DNA of 64,000 bases from Comamonas testosteroni. Its GTDB lineage: Bacteria; Pseudomonadota; Gammaproteobacteria; Burkholderiales; Burkholderiaceae_C. Positions 51,416 through 60,205 of this stretch are shown one piece after another. The stretch spans positions 62,001-126,000 of the forward strand of contig NZ_AWOR01000078.1 of assembly GCF_000761245.1 (NCBI RefSeq). Direction: 5' to 3'. The notes beneath the pieces were generated by a model. That model saw nothing but the letters and a program-made list of their open reading frames with translations. It ran no database searches and was not told where the DNA came from. Both the position numbers and the translations under genes were made by a program. Position 1 is the first letter of the stretch. The number at the start of each line of letters is the position of its first letter.

Positions 51416-52426
51416 TTATTCCAAAGTAATGTGGTTGTCCCTGATGACCTTGGCCCAACGCGCGCTGTCGGCCTGCACCATGGCGGCGAACTGCCCTGGC
51501 GTCTGCGGCTTGGCGGGCTCCACGCCCTGCTTGGCCAGGCTGGCGATCACCTCGGGATTCTGGATGGCGCGGTTGAAGGCCTGGTTGATCCTGCCGACCA
51601 GCTCGGGCTTCATGCCGGCCGGGCCGTAGAGGCCGAACCAGGTGACCGAGGAATAGCCCGGCAGGCCCGATTCGGCCACCGTGGGCAGATTCGGAGCCAG
51701 CGTGCTGCGCCTGTCGCCGGTCACGGCCAGGGCGCGCAAGCGGCCGCTGGCCACATGGGGCATGCCCGTGGGAATGGAGTCGAACAGCAGATGCACCTGG
51801 CCTGCCGCCAGATCGGTGATCGACTGGGCCGTGCCCTTGTAGGGCACATGGGCGAGCTGTATGCCGGCCTGCGCGGCAAAGGCGGCGGTGTTCAGGTGCA
51901 CGATGGTGCCGTTGCCGCTGGTGGCGTAGTTGAGCTTGCCGGGGTTGGCCTTGGCATAGGCGATCAGCTCCTGCACGCTCTTGACCGGCAGCGAGGGCGT
52001 GACCAGCAGCACGCTGGCCGCGTCCGCCGTATGCGCGATGGGACTGAAGTCCTTGTCCGCCTTGTAGGCCAGCCTGGGCATCAGATGCGGCGAAATCGCA
52101 TGCGTGCTGCTGGTGGTGAACAGCAGGGTGTAACCGTCGGCCGCCGCCTTGGCGGCCTCGGCCGTGCCTATGGTGCCGCCGGCGCCGGGCCGGTTGTCGA
52201 TGACCAGCTGCTGGCCCAGCTCCTGCGATACGCGCTGCGCGATCACGCGTGCCACCAGATCGGTGGCACCGCTGGCCGGAAACGGCACGATCACCCGCAC
52301 CGGTCGGCCGGGCCAGGCGGCCTCGCCCTGGGCCAGGGCCGGCAAGGCCAGCAAGCCGCCGGCCACGGCCGCAGCAGCCTGAAGCCACTGGCGGCGCGTC
52401 GTTGAAACAGTAAACCGTGCCCGCAT
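51416..52426 (-). CDS. Bug/TctC-family periplasmic receptor with twin-arginine-like signal
   Basis: The 336-residue precursor begins MRARFTVSTTRRQWLQAAAA; RRQWLQ followed by a hydrophobic stretch and ALPALAQG resembles a Tat or Sec signal. The mature protein shows PVRVIVPFPASGATD, DNRPGAGGT, NYATSGNGT, HVPYKGTAQ and VAESGLPG. The gene lies upstream of the gamma-glutamyltransferase family gene on one strand and is divergent from a LysR gene with a palindrome in the gap, suggesting that the LysR protein controls the pair. The ligand is unknown. Confidence 0.92.
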   Translation of the reverse strand: MRARFTVSTTRRQWLQAAAAVAGGLLALPALAQGEAAWPGRPVRVIVPFPASGATDLVARVIAQRVSQELGQQLVIDNRPGAGGTIGTAEAAKAAADGYTLLFTTSSTHAISPHLMPRLAYKADKDFSPIAHTADAASVLLVTPSLPVKSVQELIAYAKANPGKLNYATSGNGTIVHLNTAAFAAQAGIQLAHVPYKGTAQSITDLAAGQVHLLFDSIPTGMPHVASGRLRALAVTGDRRSTLAPNLPTVAESGLPGYSSVTWFGLYGPAGMKPELVGRINQAFNRAIQNPEVIASLAKQGVEPAKPQTPGQFAAMVQADSARWAKVIRDNHITLE

Positions 52427-52513
52427 GGCAACTCCCGGTGAAATGGCAGCTTGTTCGAAAGGGGTCGCCGCTGCCCGGCAACCATCGAACGGGACATCTT
52501 AAAAAGCCGAGGC

Positions 52514-52533
52514 ATTTGCCGCTATCGGCAAAT
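52514..52533. promoter_or_regulatory. Perfect palindrome, candidate LysR operator
   Basis: ATTTGCCG-CTAT-CGGCAAAT (8-bp arms) lies between the divergent Bug and LysR genes, 65 bp before the LysR start. It contains the T-N11-A pattern typical of LysR sites. Confidence 0.7.
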
Positions 52534-52597
52534 TTGCAAGCCATCGTTGCCAAAACAGCAAACCGGGCACAATGGCGCTCTACCTCCACCGCCTGCC

Positions 52598-53518
52598 ATG
52601 CCCGAGTCCCGCCATCTGCTGCTGCAAGACACCGCGCTGCGCTACTTTCACGAAGTCGCGCAATGCGGCTCGCTGAGCGAGGCTTCGGCAAGGCTGCATG
52701 TGGCGGCCTCGGCCATCAGCCGCCAGATCGCGGCGCTGGAGGCACGGCTGGGCACGCCGCTGTTCGAGCGCCACCCGCGCGGCATGGTGCTCAACGCCGC
52801 CGGCGAGATCCTGGCCGATCATGCGCGCCGCGCGGGGCTGGACGCCGAGCGCGCGCTGGACGAGATCAAGGCCCTGCAGGGCCTGCGCAGCGGCAAGGTG
52901 CGCATTGCCAGCTCCGATGCCTTCGCCAGCGAATTCCTGCCGCGCCTGTGCGCGGCCTTCCAGCGCGAGCACAGCGGCATCGTCTTCGAGGTGACGGTGC
53001 TTCCCACGCACGAGGTTTCCGGTGCCGTGCGCACCGGCATCGCCGACATAGGCCTGTGTTTCAGCCGGGCCCCCGAGCCCGGCATCGCAGTCGCCTGCCG
53101 CGTGGCCGCGCCCGTGCTGGCGCTGGTGGCATCCGGCCATGAGCTGGCGCAGGAGCGTAGCGTGGCACTGGCCAGGCTGGTGCGCTATCCGCTGGCACTG
53201 ACGCCGCCCAGCACCGCCGTGCGCCAGTTGCTGGACGCAGCCTGCAGCCGCCAGGGACTGATGCTGGCACCGGCCCTGGAGAGCAATCACGGCAAGACGC
53301 TGCTGAACTTTGCGGCCCAGGGCGCAGCAGTCGCCGTGGCCAGCGAAATCGCCGCCCGCGACATGGTGGCCACAGGCGCGCTCGTGGCCGTGGCGCTCAG
53401 CGACCGCGGCATGGATCTGCGCGATATCGAGGTGCAGACCCTGGCCGGCCGCACGCTGCCGCATGCGGCGCAGTCCTTTCTGGAGCTTTTGCAGCTGCGC
53501 CTGCCCGCAGCCTGGTGA
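52598..53518 (+). CDS. LysR-family transcriptional regulator
   Basis: The 306-residue protein starts MPESRHLLLQD. It has the HTH (LRYFHEVAQCGSLSEASARLHVAASAISRQIAALE) and an effector domain with VRIASSDAFASEFLPRL. Divergent from the Bug receptor, it probably regulates that gene and itself through the palindrome at 52514. The frame extends upstream to 52451 but would take in the operator, so the shorter protein is preferred. The inducer is unknown. Confidence 0.92.
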   Translation: MPESRHLLLQDTALRYFHEVAQCGSLSEASARLHVAASAISRQIAALEARLGTPLFERHPRGMVLNAAGEILADHARRAGLDAERALDEIKALQGLRSGKVRIASSDAFASEFLPRLCAAFQREHSGIVFEVTVLPTHEVSGAVRTGIADIGLCFSRAPEPGIAVACRVAAPVLALVASGHELAQERSVALARLVRYPLALTPPSTAVRQLLDAACSRQGLMLAPALESNHGKTLLNFAAQGAAVAVASEIAARDMVATGALVAVALSDRGMDLRDIEVQTLAGRTLPHAAQSFLELLQLRLPAAW

Positions 53519-53540
53519 AGCGAAGGCCGCTCGCGCCGGC

Positions 53541-54446
53541 TCAATCCGCCTTGGGACGCAGCACCAGCCAGAGCGACAGCGCAATCAGCCCGCCCCCCAT
53601 GGCATGAGCTGCAGTCAAGGACTCATCGAGCAGGGCCCAGCCCCAGAGCACGGCAAACACGGGCACGATGAAGGTCACGGTCAGCGCCTTTTGCGGCCCC
53701 TCATCGGCAATCAGCCGGAAATACAGCACATAGGCCAGAGCCGTGCTCAGCAGGCCCAGCAGCGCCACATTGCCCCATGCCAGCAGCGGCGCGGCCTGCA
53801 GCCTGGCCAGCATGCCGGGCTCCAGCGCCATGTCGATGAGCAGCGCCGGCGTCAGCACCATCAGCGCGCCCAGCTGGCTGATGAAAACGGCAGCACGCGT
53901 GTCCACGGACGCATTGGCCCCCGCCAGCCTGAGCGTCAGATAGCTGGAAAACGCATAGCAGACCGTGGCCACAAAACAGGCCGCCATACCGCCCAGCACG
54001 GCTGTGCTGAGATCCAGCGGCCCGGCCTGGGCCAGCACCGCCACGCCGCCAATCCCCAGCACCACGGCAGCCACGCGCGCGGGCGTGATCGCCTCGGCAA
54101 ACACCAGCGCCCCCACCACGGTAGCAACCAGTGGCGTGGCGGCATTGAAGATGGCGCTATAGCCCGATGGCAGCACCTGGGCCGCCAGCGCGTACATGAG
54201 AAAGGGGATGCCGGAATTGATGGCACCCAGCCCCAGCAAGGGCCACAGATAGCGTCCCGGCCTGGGCCGGTAGCCCATGGCAAACAACGCCGCGCCAAGG
54301 CCCAGCGCCGAAAACAGGCCGCGCCCCAAGGCCGTGGGCACGGCCCCCAGATGGGGTACGGCCACGCGCATGAATAAAAAACTGCCGCCCCACAGGGCGG
54401 ACAGTGTCATGAGTCGGATCAGGCTGGCTACAGACATACCGGGCAT
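53541..54446 (-). CDS. DMT/EamA-family transporter
   Basis: The 301-residue protein has ten hydrophobic helices arranged as two EamA repeats of five; the second repeat starts about residue 150 (FVATVCYAFSSYLTLRLAG). MTLSALWGGSFLFMRVAVP is a typical first helix. Such proteins export amino acids or metabolites such as threonine/homoserine. The start is either here or three codons later (MSVASLIRL); no ribosome-binding site decides. It is convergent with the LysR gene and has no operon partner. Confidence 0.9.
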   Translation of the reverse strand: MPGMSVASLIRLMTLSALWGGSFLFMRVAVPHLGAVPTALGRGLFSALGLGAALFAMGYRPRPGRYLWPLLGLGAINSGIPFLMYALAAQVLPSGYSAIFNAATPLVATVVGALVFAEAITPARVAAVVLGIGGVAVLAQAGPLDLSTAVLGGMAACFVATVCYAFSSYLTLRLAGANASVDTRAAVFISQLGALMVLTPALLIDMALEPGMLARLQAAPLLAWGNVALLGLLSTALAYVLYFRLIADEGPQKALTVTFIVPVFAVLWGWALLDESLTAAHAMGGGLIALSLWLVLRPKAD

Positions 54447-54583
54447 TGTGCACAGCCCCGGCCTGCATGCCAGTCACAACTGCCGAATGCAGATAGGACT
54501 CACGCAAGCAAAAATGCAATGACGGCCTGCCTCATGAGGCAGTCGTCTTGCCTGAGCCCATTTGGCGTAAGTCGTCGCAGAAA

Positions 54584-55132
54584 TCAGTGAATCTGCACCA
54601 GCACATCGTCCAGCGTGGCACCGGCCTCTTCAGGTACCGGGCGCGTCAGCTGCGGCACCTTGTAGATGCTGGCATCGGCATGGATGAGGCCTATGTCATA
54701 GCGCTGGCCGGCCAGATAATCGCCCACCGACTCCAACACGATGGGGCTGCGGTGCAGATGCTCGGTGGCCTTGAGCTCGTCGAGCGAGAGCCAGACGCTG
54801 CGCACGATGCCGTCGTCCAGATGGCGCTGGGCATGGTGCATGCCCAGATCGCCCGTGAAGGCAAAGCGCAGATAGGTGATGTCCGAGCCCGTGCGCGTGC
54901 GCACAAAGCGGTTCATGTAGATGCCGACCAGGGCCGTGGGCGTGAAGCTGTAGGCCGTCTCTTCCATGACCTCGCGCACACAGGCATCGACAGGGCTTTC
55001 GGAAGGGTCGAGATGACCGGCCGGCGTGTTCAGACGCAGTCCATCCGCCGTTTGTTCTTCCACCAGCAAAAAACGGCCATCGCGTTCGATGATGGCCGAG
55101 ACAGTCACATTGGGTTTCCAGCGATTGGGCAT
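54584..55132 (-). CDS. Nudix hydrolase
   Basis: The 182-residue protein begins MPNRWKPNVTVSAI (or three codons earlier, with AAGG closer than usual). The Nudix box GHLDPSESPVDACVREVMEETAY is intact with the G-x5-E-x7-REVxEE-like pattern, so it should hydrolyse a nucleoside diphosphate linked to another moiety. The extension from about residue 125 (SLDELKATEHLHRSP) resembles NudJ-type phosphatases acting on HMP or nucleotide triphosphates. It lies upstream of nothing on its strand, and follows a GNAT gene read in the same direction by 36 bp. Confidence 0.9.
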   Translation of the reverse strand: MPNRWKPNVTVSAIIERDGRFLLVEEQTADGLRLNTPAGHLDPSESPVDACVREVMEETAYSFTPTALVGIYMNRFVRTRTGSDITYLRFAFTGDLGMHHAQRHLDDGIVRSVWLSLDELKATEHLHRSPIVLESVGDYLAGQRYDIGLIHADASIYKVPQLTRPVPEEAGATLDDVLVQIH

Positions 55133-55167
55133 GGCCGGCATTATCCTTGTCCCAACCCGACGATGTG

Positions 55168-55683
55168 TCAGATAAATCCCACCATATAGAGCGCGCCCTC
55201 GCCATAACTGTCCAAATGTTGTTGCTGCACAGCATTTGTCACGGGTTGGACCGCATAGCCTTGACGCTCCCAGTAAAGCCGTGAGCCCTGCACCGAAACC
55301 AGTGCCGTGCGCTGCACGCCGCGCGCTCTGGCCTGGGCCTTCAGGGCCTGGACCATGCGTCCGGCCAGGCCCTGGCCGGCGGCAGCCTCGGACACGGCCA
55401 TATCGTGCAGATAGAGCACGCTGGCGTCGTCATATTCGGCAAAGTCGCCGTTGAGCGGCGTGATGGCCCCGGGGCGCGACCAGTAGGCTGCCAGATAGGC
55501 CACCAGCTCGCCCCCTTGCTCGGCCGCCCAGGAACAATGCCCGGCGGTGCGCAAACGGCGCACGAACACCTCGCGCGGCTCGGCAAAGTCCGCGCCATAG
55601 CAATGCTCCTGTATGCGCAACAAGGCATCCACATCATCCACGCCCAGCACGCGCAGCTGGATTGGCATCGACTCCGGCATCAA
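55168..55683 (-). CDS. GNAT-family N-acetyltransferase
   Basis: The 171-residue protein has GNAT motifs: LHDMAVSEAAAGQGLAGRM with the acetyl-CoA-binding loop (a variant of Q/RxxGxG/A) and VQGSRLYWERQGYAV near the end. It transfers acetyl from acetyl-CoA to an amine that cannot be identified. It is followed on the same strand by the Nudix gene, so the two may be cotranscribed. The start is MMPESMP or MPIQL five residues later. Confidence 0.87.
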   Translation of the reverse strand: MMPESMPIQLRVLGVDDVDALLRIQEHCYGADFAEPREVFVRRLRTAGHCSWAAEQGGELVAYLAAYWSRPGAITPLNGDFAEYDDASVLYLHDMAVSEAAAGQGLAGRMVQALKAQARARGVQRTALVSVQGSRLYWERQGYAVQPVTNAVQQQHLDSYGEGALYMVGFI

Positions 55684-55689
55684 AAACTC

Positions 55690-55725
55690 TCAAATCAATA
55701 GCTGTCAACGCTTATCAGGCAAGGA
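55690..55725. repeat. AGCTATC intergenic palindrome, inverted copy
   Basis: TCAAATCAATAGCTGTCAACGCTTATC is present as the reverse of the core, near the start of the GNAT gene. Confidence 0.5.
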
Positions 55726-55807
55726 ATGACGGCCAATTTCAATCAAAACCCAGCACACAGCTTAGCAAGCCGCTCATCTCGCAGCAGCCTGTAGGCACTA
55801 TCGCAAT

Positions 55808-55826
55808 AGTAATGATTCTCAATTGG
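55808..55826. promoter_or_regulatory. Fur-box-like sequence
   Basis: AGTAATGATTCTCAATTGG matches 11 of 19 positions of the GATAATGATAATCATTATC consensus, including TAATGAT and TCA. It lies about 50 bp upstream of the DUF2061 gene and may give iron-dependent repression. Confidence 0.45.
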
Positions 55827-55877
55827 AAATTCATCGCCTCCCTCCCTACCATTCATTCATCGTTCAGGGAGAAACAG

Positions 55878-56132
55878 ATGACACGCTTGATAAAGACATT
55901 GCGCCGAAACCAGCTCACGCTGACCAAGACTGCCAGCTACTACGTGATCCACATCACCGTGGCCGCCTGCGTCGCCTATGCCGTGACCGGCAATCTGATT
56001 GCCTCGCTGACGCTGAGCCTGCTGGAGCCCACGGTCCAGGCCTTTGCCTTCTTCTTCCATGAAAAAGTCTGGGAGCGCCGCCTGAAAAAACGTGAGCAGC
56101 AAGCGATTGCGGGACAAGCGCTGAGCGCCTGA
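55878..56132 (+). CDS. DUF2061 small membrane protein
   Basis: The 84-residue protein starts MTRLIKTL with GGGAG upstream. It has two hydrophobic segments (about residues 21-38 and 42-62) and the family features TKTASYYVIHITVAACVAYAVTG and LEPTVQAFAFFFHEKVWE. DUF2061 proteins are small membrane proteins of unknown function, sometimes iron- or stress-regulated. The Fur-like box upstream supports that idea. The longer frame upstream to 55662 is not used by this logic. Confidence 0.85.
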   Translation: MTRLIKTLRRNQLTLTKTASYYVIHITVAACVAYAVTGNLIASLTLSLLEPTVQAFAFFFHEKVWERRLKKREQQAIAGQALSA

Positions 56133-56141
56133 GAGCCGCCT

Positions 56142-56234
56142 ATGACCGTCGACCACCCCACCACTTTTGCGCAATGGCTGCTGCGCTCCCTGGCCACGCT
56201 GGGCGACTGCAACGGCCATCTTCACGATCTGTAG
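56142..56234 (+). CDS. Possible 30-codon ORF or gene remnant
   Basis: ATGACCGTCGACC opens a 30-codon frame (MTVDHPTTFAQWLLRSLATL) that ends at TAG, 9 bp after the DUF2061 stop. Codon use is host-like until the last few codons. It may be a real micropeptide coupled to DUF2061 or the start of a gene truncated near 56230, where the DNA becomes AT-richer. Confidence 0.35.
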   Translation: MTVDHPTTFAQWLLRSLATLGDCNGHLHDL

Positions 56235-56481
56235 AAATCATGTGTACAAGCCTTTGCATAAACCATTGCATAAGCCATTGGCAAATCTTGAATATTCCAG
56301 GCTCTGTCTGATTTTCTGATCACTTGCGCCAGAAAACCATTCGAGCCCAGCCCTCCAACACCAGAGGATCCTGTGGATAAGTCATGCAGAGCATGCCAAT
56401 TCAGCCTCGCGCCCATGGGTTTGCGGCTATTTGCCAAACCGGGCTCAAGGCCAACAATGGCCGGGAATCCAAGGAGTTCCC

Positions 56482-57837
56482 ATGCAGCTTGCAGACCGCC
56501 AGACATCCGCAGACCTCAACCGCCACGACGAGCAATGGCTGAGCGCCCACTGGATGCCGTTTACCGGCAATCGCAACTTCAAGGCCAGGCCCCGCATCAT
56601 CACCGGCGCACAGGGCGCCTACTACAGCGATGCCGATGGCCGGCGCATTTTCGACGGCCTCTCGGGCCTGTGGTGCTCGGGGCTGGGCCATGGCCGCCGC
56701 GAGATCGCCGAGGCCATTGGACAGGCCGCGCTGCAGCTCGATTACGCTCCCGCCTTCCAGTTCGGCCACCCGGCTTCGTTCGCGCTGGCCAACCGCATCG
56801 TGGCACTGATGCCCCAGGGACTTGAGCATGTGTTCTTCACCGGCTCGGGCTCGGAAGCGGCCGACACCTCGCTGAAGATGGCGCGCGCCTACTGGCGCGC
56901 CAGGGGCCAGGGCAGCAAGACCCGGCTGATCGGGCGCGAAAAGGGCTATCACGGCGTGAACTTCGGCGGTATCTCGGTGGGCGGCATGGGGGGCAACCGC
57001 AAGATGTTCGGCCAAGGGATCGAGGCCGACCATCTGCCGCACACCCAGCCACCACCTGGTTCGTTCTTCAAGGGCCAGCCCCAGACCGACGGACGCGCCC
57101 TGGCAGACCGGCTGCTCGATCTGATCGCCCTGCATGACGCCAGCAATATCGCCGCCGTGATCGTGGAGCCCATGTCAGGCTCGGGCGGGGTGGTGATTCC
57201 GCCCGCCGGCTATCTGCAGCGTTTACGCGAGATCTGCACCCAGCACGACATCCTGCTGATCTTCGACGAGGTCATCACGGGCTTTGGCCGCCTCGGCGCG
57301 ATGACGGCGGCCGAGGCCTTTGGCGTGACGCCGGACATCATGAATATCGCCAAGCAGGTCAGCAACGGCGCCCAGCCGCTGGGAGCCTGCGTGGTCTCGC
57401 CTGCCATCTACGACCAGTTCATGGCGGCCGGCGGGCCACAGTACATGCTGGAATTTGCCCACGGCTACACCTATTCGGCCCATCCCGTGGCCTGCGCGGC
57501 AGGCATTGCGGCACTGGATCTGCTGGAGCGCGAAGACGGCCCGGGCCGCGTGCGCGCGCTGGCCCCCTTCTTCGAGCAGGCCGTGCACAGCCTCAAGAGC
57601 GTCAGGCATGTGCTGGACATCCGCAATATCGGCCTGGCGGCAGGCCTCACGATTGCGCCCCTGCCCGGCGAGCCCGCCAGGCGCCCTTACGAGATCGCCA
57701 TGAAATGCTGGGAGGCTGGCTTTTATGTGCGCTACGGCGGCGACACGATTCAGCTGGCACCGCCCTTCATCAGCGAGCAGGCCGAGATCGAGCGGCTGAT
57801 CAACGTACTGGGCGATGCGCTGCAGGCCATTGACTGA
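56482..57837 (+). CDS. Class III aminotransferase (omega-amino acid-pyruvate type)
   Basis: The 451-residue PLP enzyme starts MQLADRQTS with AAGGAG upstream. It has the class III signature IFDEVITGFGRLG with the PLP-binding Asp, and the Schiff-base lysine K291 in NIAKQVSNGAQPLG. WMPFTGNRNF, near the N terminus, is typical of omega-amino-acid-pyruvate transaminase, which converts beta-alanine or other omega-amines with pyruvate to the aldehyde and alanine. No adjacent dehydrogenase gene was found. Alternatives are taurine- or 4-aminobutyrate-type enzymes. Confidence 0.9.
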   Translation: MQLADRQTSADLNRHDEQWLSAHWMPFTGNRNFKARPRIITGAQGAYYSDADGRRIFDGLSGLWCSGLGHGRREIAEAIGQAALQLDYAPAFQFGHPASFALANRIVALMPQGLEHVFFTGSGSEAADTSLKMARAYWRARGQGSKTRLIGREKGYHGVNFGGISVGGMGGNRKMFGQGIEADHLPHTQPPPGSFFKGQPQTDGRALADRLLDLIALHDASNIAAVIVEPMSGSGGVVIPPAGYLQRLREICTQHDILLIFDEVITGFGRLGAMTAAEAFGVTPDIMNIAKQVSNGAQPLGACVVSPAIYDQFMAAGGPQYMLEFAHGYTYSAHPVACAAGIAALDLLEREDGPGRVRALAPFFEQAVHSLKSVRHVLDIRNIGLAAGLTIAPLPGEPARRPYEIAMKCWEAGFYVRYGGDTIQLAPPFISEQAEIERLINVLGDALQAID

Positions 57838-57895
57838 ACTATCAAATCAGTAGCTTCAATCACTTACTCAGCAAGCGATTGAAGCATTCTTATCT
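57838..57895. repeat. AGCTATC-family repeat after the aminotransferase gene
   Basis: ATCAAATCAGTAGCTTCAATCAC is followed by AAGCGATTGAAGCATTC: inverted blocks GCTTCAATC/GATTGAAGC form a 9-bp stem. It sits between the convergent aminotransferase and rsmA genes. Confidence 0.6.
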
Positions 57896-57899
57896 CAAT

Positions 57900-58661
57900 T
57901 CAGGAAAGCTGTGCCGCCAGGGCTTCGAATTCGGCGACCGGCACTTCTTCCGCGCGGCGCTGCAGATCGAACTCGCCTGCAAAGCCCTTGGCTTCCAGCC
58001 ACTTGCCAAGGGTGTTACGCAAGATCTTGCGGCGCTGGCTGAAAGCGACCTGCACCAGCTCTTCCAGCAGCTTGGGATCGAGATCCGCAGGCTGCTCGCG
58101 CGGAATCATGCGCACCACGGCGCTGTCCACCTTGGGAGGCGGATTGAAGCTGCCAGGCGGCACGAACAGCACATCTTCCATGGCGTAGCGCCACTGCAGC
58201 ATCACCGACAGACGGCCGTAGGCCGAGGTGCCGGCATCGGCCACCATGCGGTCGATGACTTCCTTTTGCAGCATGAAGTGCTGATCCTGCACCACATCCA
58301 CCTGCTCCAGCAGATGGAAAAGAATGGGGCTGGAGATGTTGTAGGGCAGGTTGCCGACCACGCGCAGCTTGGCCACACCCAGACGTGCGGCCAGTGCACG
58401 GAAGTCCACCTTGAGCACATCGGACTCGACCACGTCGAGATCGTCGCGCAGACGCAGACGGGCCGCCAGGTCGCGGTCCAGCTCGATCACGGTGAGCTTG
58501 CCCAGGCGCTCGACCAGGGGCTGCGACAGCGCCATCAGACCAGGGCCGATCTCGACCATGGGTTCGCCCGCCTTGGGATCAATGGCCTGGACGATGTTGT
58601 CAATGATGGCGCCGTCGGTCAGAAAGTTCTGGCCAAAGCGCTTGCGGGGAATATGTTTCAT
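57900..58661 (-). CDS. rsmA: 16S rRNA dimethyladenosine transferase
   Basis: RsmA (KsgA) dimethylates two adjacent adenosines in 16S rRNA helix 45 during 30S assembly. The 253-residue protein has SAM motif I VEIGPG (36-41) and the catalytic GNLPYNIS (103-110); the N-terminal RFGQNFL is conserved. The start MKHIPRKRF has no Shine-Dalgarno site; instead a 10-bp hairpin lies 8 bases upstream. It is on the same strand as surA and lptD, as in the common lptD-surA-(pdxA)-rsmA order, with pdxA absent here. Confidence 0.96.
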   Translation of the reverse strand: MKHIPRKRFGQNFLTDGAIIDNIVQAIDPKAGEPMVEIGPGLMALSQPLVERLGKLTVIELDRDLAARLRLRDDLDVVESDVLKVDFRALAARLGVAKLRVVGNLPYNISSPILFHLLEQVDVVQDQHFMLQKEVIDRMVADAGTSAYGRLSVMLQWRYAMEDVLFVPPGSFNPPPKVDSAVVRMIPREQPADLDPKLLEELVQVAFSQRRKILRNTLGKWLEAKGFAGEFDLQRRAEEVPVAEFEALAAQLS

Positions 58662-58669
58662 GAATGCGA

Positions 58670-58691
58670 AAGCGGTGCCAGGGCACCGCTT
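58670..58691 (-). promoter_or_regulatory. Hairpin immediately upstream of rsmA
   Basis: AAGCGGTGCC and GGCACCGCTT are perfect 10-bp complements around a two-base loop. It falls where a ribosome-binding site would be expected. It has no T-run, so it is not a terminator. Confidence 0.6.
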
Positions 58692-58763
58692 GGAATGGGG
58701 GGAGCTCCGATGCCCGGTGCGCAATGATGACATTACCGGGCACTTCAAGCGGATTGAATGGGC

Positions 58764-60191
58764 TTATTGGGGTGGCTCGCGGTATTCCACAAAGGCCTTG
58801 CCACGCAGCTCCTTGAGCCAGGTTTCGTAGTCCTGCTCGGCCTTGCGCTCGCGCACCACGTTGCGCACCATCTCGCGCTGCTCGCGTTCGGTGAGCTTTT
58901 CCTGGCGGCGCTCGATCAGCTGGATCAGGTGCACGCCGAAACGCGACACCACGGGGTTGCTGACCTGGCCCGGCTGCAGGTTGTCGAGCACGCGTTCGAA
59001 CTCGGGCACGAACTGGCCGGGCGAGGACCAGCCCAGATCACCGCCATTGCGCGCGCTGCCGTCCTTGGAGAACTCCTGCGCCAGTTGCTGGAAGGTGGCC
59101 TGACCGGATTCCACGCGACGCTTGTAGTCCTCCAGACGCTTGGCCGCCTGCGCTTCGGTCATGCCATTGCCTACGGTCAGCAGAATATGGCGTGCATGGT
59201 TCTGCGTGATGTATACAGGTGCTCCTGCCTGAGATTTTTCCAGCACCTTGAGCACGTGGAAACCAGCGCCCGAACGAAACGGACCGACGATGGCGCCTAC
59301 TGCCGCATTGCCCACCTGCTGAGAAAACAGCTCGGGGTAATCGCTCATGGGGCGCATGCCCATGGCGCCGCCACCCTGGCCATTGGGCACATCCGAGAAC
59401 TCACGCACGGCAGCGATGAAGTCGGGGTTCTTGCGCGCCGCTTCTGCCGCCTGCTTGGCCTTGGCTTCGCGCTCCGCCACCACGGCAGGGCTGGCATTTT
59501 CCGGCACGGTGATCAGGATATGGCCCAGATTGGCCGCAGCACCCGCCGCCGCATCTCCGGGGCGCTTCTGCTCTTTGAGATAGCGATCGATGTCGGCTTC
59601 CGTGACCTTGACGCGGCCATCCACATCACGCTCGCGCACGCGCTGCATCAGCATCTGGTTGCGGATCTCCGAACGGAACTGCGCTTCGGAAATCCCTTCG
59701 GCCTTCAGGCGCGACAGCAGACCGGCCTTGTCGGTATTGTTCTGGCGCGCCACATTGGCCACGGCCTGATCGACCGTCATGTTGTCAATGTTGATGCCCG
59801 TGTCCTTGGCTTCCTGCAACTGCACGCGCTCGACAATCAGGCGCTCCAGAACCTGACGGGCCAGCTCGCTCTGGGAGGGTAGCTGACCGCCCTGCTCGGT
59901 CAGGTTCTGCGCCACGCGCTCCATGCGCGCACGCACTTCGTTATTGGTGATGGGCTCGGAATTGACCACGGCCACGATGTAGTCGGCCGAGCGAACTCCC
60001 TGCGCGGCTGCCGGAGCCTGGCGCCCCGAGGGCTGTGCCGTGGCCTCCAATGCGCGCGAGACGGAGGAGTCACTACCGGCCTTGGCCTTGCTGCCGGGGC
60101 TCTTCAGGCCCTGGGCCTGCACACCGGCAGCCATTACAGCCAGTGCCACGGCAACAGCACATGCATTGGATGTCTTGGAGAAAAAACGCAT
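58764..60191 (-). CDS. surA: Peptidyl-prolyl isomerase and outer-membrane chaperone
   Basis: SurA escorts unfolded outer-membrane proteins through the periplasm. The 475-residue precursor has a signal peptide (ending GVQAQ), an N-terminal chaperone domain (YIVAVVNSEPITNNEVRARM, then RSEIRNQMLMQRVR) and two parvulin domains (LGHILITVPE and ARHILLTVGNG, each with the family HILI/L pattern). It lies between lptD and rsmA; LptD is one of its main clients. The length is slightly above the E. coli protein (428), due mainly to a glycine/alanine/serine-rich N-terminal linker. Confidence 0.95.
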   Translation of the reverse strand: MRFFSKTSNACAVAVALAVMAAGVQAQGLKSPGSKAKAGSDSSVSRALEATAQPSGRQAPAAAQGVRSADYIVAVVNSEPITNNEVRARMERVAQNLTEQGGQLPSQSELARQVLERLIVERVQLQEAKDTGINIDNMTVDQAVANVARQNNTDKAGLLSRLKAEGISEAQFRSEIRNQMLMQRVRERDVDGRVKVTEADIDRYLKEQKRPGDAAAGAAANLGHILITVPENASPAVVAEREAKAKQAAEAARKNPDFIAAVREFSDVPNGQGGGAMGMRPMSDYPELFSQQVGNAAVGAIVGPFRSGAGFHVLKVLEKSQAGAPVYITQNHARHILLTVGNGMTEAQAAKRLEDYKRRVESGQATFQQLAQEFSKDGSARNGGDLGWSSPGQFVPEFERVLDNLQPGQVSNPVVSRFGVHLIQLIERRQEKLTEREQREMVRNVVRERKAEQDYETWLKELRGKAFVEYREPPQ

Positions 60192-60205
60192 GAAAAAAGC
60201 CTTGA

